From NCBI GenBank assembly GCA_903832395.1, contig CAILBF010000128.1, positions 1 through 13,275 of the forward strand: a stretch of DNA of 13,275 bases, given 5' to 3'. Both the position numbers and the translations under genes were made by a program. The notes below the pieces were generated by a model. It saw only the letters and a program-made list of their open reading frames with translations, searched no databases and was not told the origin of the DNA. Source of the stretch: an uncultured Actinomycetes bacterium. Lineage in GTDB: Bacteria; Actinomycetota; Actinomycetes; Nanopelagicales; Nanopelagicaceae. Position 1 is the stretch's first letter. Every line of letters starts with the position of its first letter. This document shows positions 1-7,015 of the stretch, piece by piece.

Positions 1-76
1 AGCAGCTATCATTTCTAGATAAATGAACTGACCTATGAGTGAAACGATTTTATGACGATGCAACAGGCAAAATAAG

Positions 77-119
77 TGGGCCCAGACGGGCTCGAACCGT
101 CGACCCACGGATTAAAAGT
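77..119 (-). tRNA. tRNA-Lys (UUU) 3' fragment, probable integration-site remnant
   Basis: On the minus strand this reads as the 3' half of a tRNA-Lys. It has an anticodon loop CTTTTAA (anticodon TTT at 116-114), the 3' anticodon stem TCCGT, a short variable loop, a perfect T arm (GACGG, loop TTCGAGC, CCGTC), the acceptor strand TGGGCCC and discriminator A. No CCA is encoded; CTTA follows. A proper partner would need ACGGA before the loop, a D arm, and GGGCCCA at the 5' end. None of these is present: similarity stops at base 119, where GT replaces the expected GG. The feature is therefore a fragment and not a working gene. Such 3' duplicates are the usual product of tyrosine-recombinase integration into tRNA genes, which would place the element to the right of this point. 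Confidence 0.75.
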
Positions 120-126
120 ACGCTGT

Positions 127-162
127 TTCCTTATCCACCTTTGTCCTGCTTTGTGTAAGGAA
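127..162. repeat. Inverted repeat TTCCTTA/TAAGGAA beside the tRNA fragment
   Basis: TTCCTTA at 127-133 and TAAGGAA at 156-162 are perfect 7-base inverted arms 22 bases apart, starting 8 bases from the end of the tRNA-Lys fragment. The spacer holds two copies of CTTTGT. Short inverted and direct repeats beside an attachment core are typical of recombinase or excisionase binding sites. That reading is inferred from position only; an unrelated short hairpin is also possible. Confidence 0.35.
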
Positions 163-225
163 GTCTAGCCCACACGGGAGACATACAAAAAAGGTCGTTA
201 AAGGGTCCTATCCAGAAGGTTTAAT

Positions 226-247
226 TGCATCCAAGAACTGCATCCAA
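226..247. repeat. Direct repeat TGCATCCAA x2, 13-base period
   Basis: TGCATCCAA occurs at 226-234 and again at 239-247, with GAAC between. It lies between the tRNA fragment and the end of the SHOCT-like gene, in a gene-free stretch (120-309) where I see no coding potential and no convincing terminator. Closely spaced direct repeats near an attachment core could be excisionase or integrase arm sites, but two nine-base copies are thin evidence. Confidence 0.35.
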
Positions 248-309
248 ATTTGCCTCACGGCGAACTGACTCCAATAACGATGGTTTTAGGGATAACTGAG
301 CAGTAGGTA

Positions 310-1347
310 CTAATTAAAGGAATCAAGTGCTTTCTTTCGAAGGTCTGCGTATTCCTCCTGGTTAATGATGCCGTCCTCAAGTAGTTCGTCCAACTCTAGT
401 AGTCGAGTTTTCAAGGGCTTCTGAGGAGAATGTGTAACTCCTTCAACTTGAATTGCCAAGCTTACTCCTGAAAGTTTAGTTTCAAATTTCTCAATAGCTG
501 ACAACATTATTTTATGATTTGCCAACCACTGCGCAGAGTTATGTTCCAGCTGGGTAATAAGGGTTCCAATCACCTCTGCGTCTTCGTCTGACATGGGGAT
601 AAGTTCCTTGAATGACTCCCAAATTTCGATTGATTTTATCCAAAGTTCATCTACTAGCTGATAAGAATCACGGAATAGATTCTCGTTCGCGAGTCCGACT
701 TCATGGGCTATTGCCATCTCCTCCTGAACTTTTGGATATTCCGCTGGGTTTAATTCTTCTAATTTATTTAGTTTCGTAATTAAGTTTGCCCACCGCCCTC
801 CATATCCTGTTTCGAAATTCTCTAAATTTTCCTTGTTTTTAAAAGTAGTAGTGGCTTCCACCCACTGAAGATATAGACCACTACTTATATTGTTCATGGA
901 CTCCAAATTGGCTCGATGCATAGCTAGCGGCTGCACAGTGGGCGCAATCTCTGAAGCATAGTATTTCGCCGCAGCCTTGGAATTTCCAGAAATCAAATAT
1001 TGAATCGTCACATTTCGAAATTCATCCACAGCTAAATCACATCGTTCATGTTCTTCGATTAAGAAATCTAGAGAAAAGTTAGTTGGAACAATTTCCTTTG
1101 ATTGTTCAAATATAGATACACATTGATTTAGTAATTCACAACAATTACCGTAAACATTCTCGACGAGAGCAACGTTTCTCTCATATTCAGCCTGCTTATT
1201 TGCAAATGCAGTTTGTTGTTTTATCGCGAGTGTTGTTGGGTCTGTACCAAAAAGTGTATTTAAGGACCACTGAAGGTTGGCTGCACCTCCGATTGCATCT
1301 CCTATCGAGCTCCCGCTTGGCGCACTTGAGAATGGGTTTCTAGCCAT
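310..1347 (-). CDS. Hypothetical protein with C-terminal SHOCT-like domain
   Basis: The protein has 345 residues and no signal peptide. The N-terminus (about 1-35) is rich in Gly, Ser and Ala and looks disordered. Residues about 40-300 are largely predicted helical, with no family I recognise. The last 34 residues (about 312-345, containing LDELLEDGIINQEEYADLR) match the SHOCT pattern, a short helical domain found at the C-terminus of many bacterial proteins and thought to act in oligomerisation. The ATG at 1345-1347 follows a good Shine-Dalgarno (AAGGGGAAGG) lying across the end of the upstream protease gene. Only 13 bases separate the two genes, so they are very probably co-transcribed. Function is unknown; the linkage suggests a partner or substrate of the secreted protease, but the lack of an export signal argues against direct extracellular contact. 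Confidence 0.8.
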   Translation of the reverse strand: MARNPFSSAPSGSSIGDAIGGAANLQWSLNTLFGTDPTTLAIKQQTAFANKQAEYERNVALVENVYGNCCELLNQCVSIFEQSKEIVPTNFSLDFLIEEHERCDLAVDEFRNVTIQYLISGNSKAAAKYYASEIAPTVQPLAMHRANLESMNNISSGLYLQWVEATTTFKNKENLENFETGYGGRWANLITKLNKLEELNPAEYPKVQEEMAIAHEVGLANENLFRDSYQLVDELWIKSIEIWESFKELIPMSDEDAEVIGTLITQLEHNSAQWLANHKIMLSAIEKFETKLSGVSLAIQVEGVTHSPQKPLKTRLLELDELLEDGIINQEEYADLRKKALDSFN

Positions 1348-1360
1348 TTTCCTTCCCCTT

Positions 1361-2263
1361 TCACTGCTGGATATAAATGTATTTACCCGTCAGCCATTGG
1401 TTAGATGTCGGGATTGAAACACTTGCAAGATAGTCATAGGTGGCTTTCCAACTCTGTTTCCGATTGAGAGTCCAGAATCCAGTAACAGCGGCAGTCGCAT
1501 TGGAGGTTCCAACCATAAATTTAGTTTTGCCATTTGGCTGTAAAACAAACCAGCGTGCATTCGCATAAAAACTTGTTGATGCATTTCCATTGCTATAACG
1601 AGCAATAGTTGGTGTTGCTTTTGGGTCGTATGTGTATCCCTGCACTCCTGACCAAGGATTATCTGTAGCACCTACCGATACAACATCAGGTAGGCAAGCA
1701 ATTGAGAACATTGATGTTCTATTTTGGTCATTACCAGTTGCGGCGATTACGGCGACATTCTTCGCCTTAAGGGCTGCAACGTCTTCCGCAGTCCCTGATG
1801 GCACCTTGCAGTTATCAAAAACTTTGCCTTGTGAAACGTTGACTGCGGTGATATTAAATTTTGCCTGATTTACTACTACCCAATCCAATGCTTTTTTAAC
1901 CGCATCATTTGAGTAGATATATGGATTGCCTTTATCTGTAATTCCAATAATGCGGATGGGAATAATCTTAATATTAGGGTTCACCGCATTGATGATAGAA
2001 ATCATCTCTGTTCCATGGGTAAGGGTTGCATTTGTAGATACTGGAGTGTTTGCAGCACCCGTACCTTCCATAAACTGCTTTCCATTGGGACAAGCGGAAT
2101 ACTCAAGTACGCACACTTCGGTCAAGATATTGGTGAAAAGTGCAGTAGGGACACCAGAGTCAATAACGACTACTGCTTGAGGAAGGTCTGCATGGGCTTG
2201 AGGTGCTGAAATGCCGAAAGAAGCAAGCCCAAGTAACGCAATGAAATACCCCATTTTCCTCAT
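1361..2263 (-). CDS. Secreted S8 (subtilisin-like) serine protease
   Basis: This 300-residue protein has a cleavable signal peptide: basic MRKMG, a hydrophobic stretch at 6-20, and an AHA-D cleavage site near residue 25. The subtilase triad is complete: Asp35 (VVVIDSG), His83 (LTHGTEM) and Ser254 (GTSNATAAV, compare the usual GTSMATP). Asn178 (AATGND) supplies the oxyanion hole. There is no obvious propeptide, since the catalytic Asp lies only about ten residues after the signal, and the mature domain of about 275 residues is compact for S8. Five or six cysteines may form disulfides after export. The start is ATG 2261-2263, which has no Shine-Dalgarno but a TACAAT box six bases upstream, so the transcript is probably leaderless. 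An in-frame ATG three codons later is less likely. The gene leads a two-gene unit with the SHOCT-like protein. Confidence 0.9.
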   Translation of the reverse strand: MRKMGYFIALLGLASFGISAPQAHADLPQAVVVIDSGVPTALFTNILTEVCVLEYSACPNGKQFMEGTGAANTPVSTNATLTHGTEMISIINAVNPNIKIIPIRIIGITDKGNPYIYSNDAVKKALDWVVVNQAKFNITAVNVSQGKVFDNCKVPSGTAEDVAALKAKNVAVIAATGNDQNRTSMFSIACLPDVVSVGATDNPWSGVQGYTYDPKATPTIARYSNGNASTSFYANARWFVLQPNGKTKFMVGTSNATAAVTGFWTLNRKQSWKATYDYLASVSIPTSNQWLTGKYIYIQQ

Positions 2264-2269
2264 ACGAAG

Positions 2270-2275
2270 ATTGTA
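2270..2275 (-). promoter_or_regulatory. -10 element of a leaderless promoter for the subtilase gene
   Basis: Read on the minus strand, TACAAT is followed by exactly six bases (CTTCGT) and then the ATG of the protease. A TANNNT hexamer at this distance puts the transcription start at the A of the start codon, the standard leaderless arrangement in actinobacteria. A -35 element is weak at best (TTCCAT at 16 bases). The absence of a usable Shine-Dalgarno before the ATG supports the reading. Confidence 0.6.
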
Positions 2276-2574
2276 CCGAGCGGCTAGTTGAATGGAAGGG
2301 CGGCAGAAATTTCCATCTAATCTGTAAGGGAAGCCCTATTTCAACGAATATGAGGAAAATGTAAATTTTCAGAGCAAGGTGGGTGACTTTTGAAGGGCTA
2401 GTCCGTTGACTGGGGAACAGATAAGTTCTTACTTTGCTCTTTTAGGCTACTGCCCAGCATTCAGAGTCGTATCTACCCGTAACACCTGGAGTTCATTCCT
2501 ACAGGAAGGCGTTTAAGGGTGGGGGGTCAAAGCAATAATAAGCATTCCTTGGGATGGTCACTCACTAACAAAAA
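2276..2574. other. Intergenic gap between the defence operon and the protease unit
   Basis: About 300 bases lie between the stop of the PD-(D/E)XK gene and the protease promoter. I found no credible reading frame, RNA gene or strong hairpin followed by a T-run. Only short inverted repeats are visible, for example TTCCT/AGGAA near 2495 and AGTC/GACT near 2400. Rho-dependent or weak termination of the five-gene operon is possible here. Confidence 0.4.
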
Positions 2575-3057
2575 TTATTTCAATAAATCCCAAGCCTCAA
2601 GATACTTATCCATCCAACCTGGCTTCACGGACTTAAAGTTTTTTCCATAGTCATTCATGATTCGACGCATATCTGTCTCGTTATGCTTTTGCCCTTGTTG
2701 TCCTGGGGTGGCTAACCACTCTGCGTGAGTATCGGTAACCACTTTCGCAACTAGTTTTGAAGGAATAACCCAAACTGATGGGTTAAGCAGGTCTAAATTA
2801 ACAAAGCAATAAAACAAATCCTGCTCACTCATCGCCTCATGTTTGACGCCCATATGCCAACCAAGTGTTTTCCCAATCGGTGAACGGGTTTTTACTTGAA
2901 TCAACCTTGGCTTGCCTCCATCTAGCGGATTTACCAGTATGTCCGCTTTCCTAGTTCCTCGTGGAGCTTGGGAGGCAAGCAAATCTCTTGCAAGTAAACG
3001 AGATAGGACTAAATGTTCACCCGCAGCACCTACTAGCTGCTTATCCTTATTAATCAT
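2575..3057 (-). CDS. PD-(D/E)XK-like nuclease domain protein
   Basis: The protein has 160 residues. The N-terminal two thirds fit a PD-(D/E)XK nuclease core: Glu14 in the first helix (AAGEHLVLSRLL), Asp39 (ADILV) and Gln54-x-Lys56 (LIQVKTR). A Gln in place of the acidic residue before the Lys is a known variant, as in Mrr-type enzymes. Compact stand-alone nucleases of this kind act on DNA as restriction-like or repair enzymes. Residues about 100-160 are unassigned. The gene is last in the five-gene operon; its ATG lies inside the end of the GIY-YIG gene (8-base overlap), with AAAAGG nine bases upstream, so translation is coupled. I infer that it is an effector or DNA-end processor of the operon. 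It could instead be an inactive, DNA-binding relative. Confidence 0.75.
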   Translation of the reverse strand: MINKDKQLVGAAGEHLVLSRLLARDLLASQAPRGTRKADILVNPLDGGKPRLIQVKTRSPIGKTLGWHMGVKHEAMSEQDLFYCFVNLDLLNPSVWVIPSKLVAKVVTDTHAEWLATPGQQGQKHNETDMRRIMNDYGKNFKSVKPGWMDKYLEAWDLLK

Positions 3058-3667
3058 CCAAATGAACCTTTTCGCGTTGACTGCGCAGGCTTCCGACGGT
3101 CTCCCCGTTGAATAACCAATACTCAGGACCTTGAACTGATGTCCAGTTGTACCCGCAATCTTTCAGTGCCGCTAATGCTGCCAAAGTGAGACTGTACTCA
3201 CCTTCCTTATAGCTAACAGTCGTATCAGTAGTCACGGTAGCCAGAAGGTTTGTATCTTTTACAAAATTTAGAGTTGCCCCAATTTGTATCCCAGCAGAGG
3301 AAAACTTGAAGCGCCGAGAATTTGCAGCTGTAGTTCTTAGTGCCGCCGCGTCCTCAGGAGCAGACACTAATTCATTCTTAGGGGTGACATCCTCTAGTGC
3401 CATTACCTCCAAGATTGCTTTTACTCTAAATGGGTCCATGCGAAAGAATTCTCTATTTGTTCGCACACGGAAGTCACCAAAGGCGGTGTGTAGGGCTCTT
3501 TCAACTTTTTTATGGTCTTCAACCCGAGCAGCGTAATAACACTGAAAAGGCACGGGGACACTTGTTGTGTCGAGTTGTAGAACCCTGTCACTAACCGAAT
3601 TCTCCGTTAGCCCAATTTTAATAATTCCAGGCATAGCTTCATTCGTGAGGATATATACGTAGCTCAT
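3050..3667 (-). CDS. GIY-YIG (T5orf172-like) nuclease fused to a RAMA-like domain
   Basis: The protein has 205 residues. Residues 3-77 match the T5orf172/MUG113 branch of GIY-YIG proteins: VYIL at 4-7, KIGLT at 17-21, conserved Arg28, Glu56 and His60 (KVERALHTAF), and Glu73 in the REFF segment. GIY-YIG domains cut DNA using an Arg and a metal-binding Glu. After a linker, residues about 118-200 resemble the RAMA domain: aromatic start, GIQIGATL, a threonine-rich strand, EGEYSLTLAALAAL, then EYWLFNGETVGSLR. RAMA is predicted to recognise modified bases and occurs in restriction proteins. The combination suggests a nuclease whose action depends on DNA modification state. Its ATG is 28 bases after the MmeI-like gene and has only a weak Shine-Dalgarno. 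The RAMA assignment is by pattern and less sure than the GIY-YIG one. Confidence 0.8.
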   Translation of the reverse strand: MSYVYILTNEAMPGIIKIGLTENSVSDRVLQLDTTSVPVPFQCYYAARVEDHKKVERALHTAFGDFRVRTNREFFRMDPFRVKAILEVMALEDVTPKNELVSAPEDAAALRTTAANSRRFKFSSAGIQIGATLNFVKDTNLLATVTTDTTVSYKEGEYSLTLAALAALKDCGYNWTSVQGPEYWLFNGETVGSLRSQREKVHLDD

Positions 3668-3695
3668 TTAGTTACACCGTAAACCTTTCGTCACT

Positions 3696-6449
3696 TTACA
3701 ATAGCTCTGGTTCGAGTAATTGAACATATCGTGCAAACAACATTTCGAGTATTTCTTCATCCGAAGCCTTGCCGTTAAGCCCAAAGATTTTTAAAACAAG
3801 AGAATCTACTTTTTTGTGAGCTTTTTGAAGTCCTTCTGGCATCGAAATCTTGCTATAAAGGTCAGCTAAGCTTTGTTTTTCAAATACTTCTCTTGCTGCC
3901 AAAATTTCCATTGCCGCGTGTTTAACTTCATCCTTTTCTTTTTCGTTTGGAGTCGGGAATGGGAAGTTATTATAAGTAATCGTATTGCTTATTAAAGTGT
4001 CATTTCTTGTTCGTCCAGAAATAGCCTTATTCCATATGTTGAAAGAATTTGAGCAAAGCAAGCCAAAAATGTAGTGGTCTCCACTTGCAATAAATGAGAT
4101 TTTATCGTTCATAATTACCTCGGAACCATAAAAACCAATCGGAACGTACTCACGTTCTTCCGAAGTGATACGGGGAACTGCAATATATGAAGTCTTTGGT
4201 TGTCTGATTTCCCCAAATTCTTGGGGTCTACCTGCAAGCTTGTTAGTAGCAACTCTCCTACTTTCTTGACGTAGCTGTAGGACTGCACTTACTCGCGATT
4301 TTAGAGCTTTGGACTCGCGCAAATCTGATGGGGTAGCATCCGTTAACCATAGACAAAAACGTTCTTCATTATGAATCATCTCTCTTGCGCCGATAATACG
4401 TCGCAGATATTTTGAGGCTATCGGGTCATTTTTGCGAATTAAATCCGCGTCATCTGCAGTTAGGTTAGATAAAAAACCTCCATCATTTGGCATATTGCCA
4501 TTCTGCAACAGCGGTATTTCGGAGACAAGGGGGGACTTGCGAGATTTTATTATGACGTCAGGACCATCTAAAAGATATCCATTAATATTTTTAGGATGTG
4601 TGAGAATGGGCTTGCCATTGGTTCGCTCATATACCCATAACCGCTTCGCAATTCTGTTGTTTTTGTTAGAGAAACCAATGATTACGCATGTTACAGCCGC
4701 TTGACCGCTTGACTCATTCCCCCATGTAAAACTTCTATGCGCGAAATTGATTTCCATTTGCAGAGCCCACATTTGTTGCCAAACTAAAGCTGGCTGCTCC
4801 CCTTGAGAAATGGAATTGGTTGAAACAAACGCAGCGCGTGCTTTTGTATTTCTGATATTACGAGCAGTTAACAAGAACCAATTCGTGACGTAGTCCAACT
4901 CTCCTAATCCTTTAACATCCTCCCAAATACTTGCGGTGTCTATCTTTTGTTCGCTACTTTGCCAACGCGCTCCGTAAAACGGAGGGTTTCCAAGTATGTA
5001 TGTGGATTCGTCAATTTCCAGCAAAGAAGACCACTCGAGACGGAGTGCATTTCCTTGTGTAATTCTCGCTGAGCTTTTCAAGGGAAATTTATTCGGGGTT
5101 ATTCCAGTGATTTTTTCAAGTTTTAGATTTTCTTGATGGTCAGTCAAGAACAAAGCCATCTGCGCCACCTGCGATGCCCATTCATCAATCTCAATACCAA
5201 AAACCTGGTCTAGGGTAATAGAAAGACCCATAGAGCCATCGAGCTGCAAAACATCTTGCTTCCCTTCGAGGAAGTTAAGTTGGGCAATCAGTTCTAGCTC
5301 TAATTGTCTTAAATGCCTGTATGACACCACTAAAAAGTTTCCACATCCGCATGCGGGGTCGAAAATCTTGATTTTTGCCAGGTCTTGTCGAAGTTTCTTG
5401 AGCTCCTTCTTGTTCTCCCAAGCCTTATCTAACCTGTCTTCCAGCTCATCAAGAAATAGTGGAAAAACAATTTTATTGATGTTCTCTTCCGAAGTGTAAT
5501 GCTCACCTAATTCGCGTCGAGTCTCTTTGTCTTTAACAAGCTGGAAAAGTGCTCCAAAAATAGTTGGATTTATCGTTGACCAATCATAATTAGCAGCATT
5601 GACTAGCGCGATACGCATTGGTTTATTGAAATCAATTGTGGAAATCTTCTCACTGAAGATTCCGCCATTCACATAGGGAAAACCACTCAAATTACTTGAT
5701 AAGTCGGTTTCACGCTCCTCTTCATCAGTATTTAGAATTTCAAATAGCTCATCTAGATTCTTACCAACATCACTACCATCTTCTTTTGTTTTCATTACTA
5801 AGTTCACAAATAAGTTCTTTTCCCACATACCCGTATCATCACCAAAAAGTAGAAAAAGAATTCGATTAAGAAAAATACTGGTTTCATGTCCATCAAATCC
5901 ATGCGATGAAAGTTCAAGATATAGATTAGCCATCAATTTCGCAGCTACTTGGTCAACGCTTATTTCATTTTCTGCAATACGAGTTAGATTTCCAGAAATA
6001 ATGGCTTCAAAGCGATAGATATTGTCTGCAAGGTCTTCTATGGGAAATTCATACGTCCTGTTTAAGTCGACATTTACTAATCTGAAAAACTGAAAATTAC
6101 TAAGAATTATCCATTTTGGTCGATAACCTTTTGGAAGACTTCGCCAATAGCCTTTCGCTTGCAAGAAAGCTTTATCTAGGCTTTCACCCGCAGATTTATG
6201 TTCAATTAAAGCAACATCTTTCCAATAAACATCTAAGTAATTTATATTTCCCGAAATCGAATTCTTCACAGGTTTTTGGAACTCAATCCCAGCTACCTGA
6301 GTATCTTCTACTCCACATAACTGCCTAAAGAAGTCATTCCAGAAACTTTCCGCGTATTGCTTCTCTTCCTTGGTATTTTTCCATTTAGCGGCGAATTCTT
6401 CAGCAGCGTGTCGTGAAAGTTCAGGAGCTTTAGTGACATTATTTTTCAC
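3696..6449 (-). CDS. MmeI-like type IIL restriction-modification enzyme (fused nuclease and adenine methyltransferase)
   Basis: The protein has 917 residues, almost the length of MmeI. The N-terminal nuclease has the diagnostic D-X9-E-X-K site (Asp73, Glu83, Lys85; DVYWKDVALIEHK). A helical linker leads to a gamma-type N6-adenine methyltransferase: motif I DPACGCGNF at 364-372 (S-adenosylmethionine binding) and motif IV NPPF at 488-491 (target adenine). The C-terminal third has the MmeI-family target-recognition signature, from RITSEEREYVPIGFY through SGRTRND to YNNFPFP (827-832). Type IIL enzymes methylate one strand of an asymmetric site and cut about 20 bases away, so one protein does both jobs. 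All key residues are intact. The start is GTG, overlapping the upstream stop as GTGA, which implies coupled translation. Such enzymes are usually solitary; the operon context here is unusual. Confidence 0.92.
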   Translation of the reverse strand: MKNNVTKAPELSRHAAEEFAAKWKNTKEEKQYAESFWNDFFRQLCGVEDTQVAGIEFQKPVKNSISGNINYLDVYWKDVALIEHKSAGESLDKAFLQAKGYWRSLPKGYRPKWIILSNFQFFRLVNVDLNRTYEFPIEDLADNIYRFEAIISGNLTRIAENEISVDQVAAKLMANLYLELSSHGFDGHETSIFLNRILFLLFGDDTGMWEKNLFVNLVMKTKEDGSDVGKNLDELFEILNTDEEERETDLSSNLSGFPYVNGGIFSEKISTIDFNKPMRIALVNAANYDWSTINPTIFGALFQLVKDKETRRELGEHYTSEENINKIVFPLFLDELEDRLDKAWENKKELKKLRQDLAKIKIFDPACGCGNFLVVSYRHLRQLELELIAQLNFLEGKQDVLQLDGSMGLSITLDQVFGIEIDEWASQVAQMALFLTDHQENLKLEKITGITPNKFPLKSSARITQGNALRLEWSSLLEIDESTYILGNPPFYGARWQSSEQKIDTASIWEDVKGLGELDYVTNWFLLTARNIRNTKARAAFVSTNSISQGEQPALVWQQMWALQMEINFAHRSFTWGNESSGQAAVTCVIIGFSNKNNRIAKRLWVYERTNGKPILTHPKNINGYLLDGPDVIIKSRKSPLVSEIPLLQNGNMPNDGGFLSNLTADDADLIRKNDPIASKYLRRIIGAREMIHNEERFCLWLTDATPSDLRESKALKSRVSAVLQLRQESRRVATNKLAGRPQEFGEIRQPKTSYIAVPRITSEEREYVPIGFYGSEVIMNDKISFIASGDHYIFGLLCSNSFNIWNKAISGRTRNDTLISNTITYNNFPFPTPNEKEKDEVKHAAMEILAAREVFEKQSLADLYSKISMPEGLQKAHKKVDSLVLKIFGLNGKASDEEILEMLFARYVQLLEPELL

Positions 6450-7015
6450 GAGTCACCCATTTGTGAATATTGATTCATAACAAATGCTGCCACGGCAAAT
6501 GCTGCTGACCTGTCAGCAATCTCATCACGCAAATATATTTTCTCTGGATAGAGAATTGGATTGTTGTATTGGGAATCAACCGTGACCAAATATTCTGCTA
6601 TCAATCCAATGATGTCTTCTCGATTTCTAGATACTGAAGAATATTTCAATATATAATTTGAAAGCGATATGAGTTGGGAAGAAATAATCTGGTCATAACC
6701 ATCAGAAGTTGCGTTACCAAGGCTTGCACTAGTGTCGTGCTGCATTGCAAAAAATGCCTCGATTAACTTTTGAGATGTAGCGAGATGTTCAAGTCCGAAT
6801 TTGTTTCCCTCTGGTAGGGCACGAATGGAATCTTCCTGTTTGTAGACTCTTTCAAGCATCTCATTGAGAATTTGCCTTTCGCCTGGGGTGGAGAGCTCAA
6901 ATTCTTTCAACACGACTTGGAATGCATAAATAGCATGTAAAACACTTAAGGAATTAAGAGCTGCTAATTTCTTGAAGTAATTATCAATAGTTCGTTCCGA
7001 AACTTGAAAAGTCAC
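6446..7015 (-). CDS. Unrecognised helical protein between helicase and restriction enzyme
   Basis: The protein has 189 residues and I do not recognise the family. The composition suggests an all-helical, cytosolic protein: no signal peptide, no long membrane segment (the AAFAVAAFVM stretch at the end is short and flanked by charges), no cysteine motif and no nucleotide-binding motif. It starts at GTG 7013-7015 and its stop overlaps the next GTG, so it is tied by GTGA junctions to the helicase upstream and the MmeI-like enzyme downstream. AAGGGA eight bases before the GTG serves as Shine-Dalgarno. Such tight coupling suggests near-stoichiometric synthesis, so I infer that it is an adaptor or regulatory subunit linking its two large neighbours. 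That is unproven. Confidence 0.75.
   Translation of the reverse strand: MTFQVSERTIDNYFKKLAALNSLSVLHAIYAFQVVLKEFELSTPGERQILNEMLERVYKQEDSIRALPEGNKFGLEHLATSQKLIEAFFAMQHDTSASLGNATSDGYDQIISSQLISLSNYILKYSSVSRNREDIIGLIAEYLVTVDSQYNNPILYPEKIYLRDEIADRSAAFAVAAFVMNQYSQMGDS

Noticed and set aside
123..176. A possible 5' half for the tRNA-Lys (GTGGGCT on the minus strand, near 169-175).
   Set aside because: It pairs with the 3' end only in a shifted register, leaves no D arm or 5' anticodon stem, and gives an over-long molecule. The true acceptor partner should be GGGCCCA.
185..212. A terminator after the SHOCT-like gene (minus-strand T-run).
   Set aside because: The T-run is only six bases and the stem before it has about three pairs plus a mismatch, too weak to call.
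77..309. A tmRNA (ssrA) 3' end.
   Set aside because: A tmRNA lacks a lysine-type anticodon arm, and neither a tmRNA 5' domain nor a tag reading frame is present.
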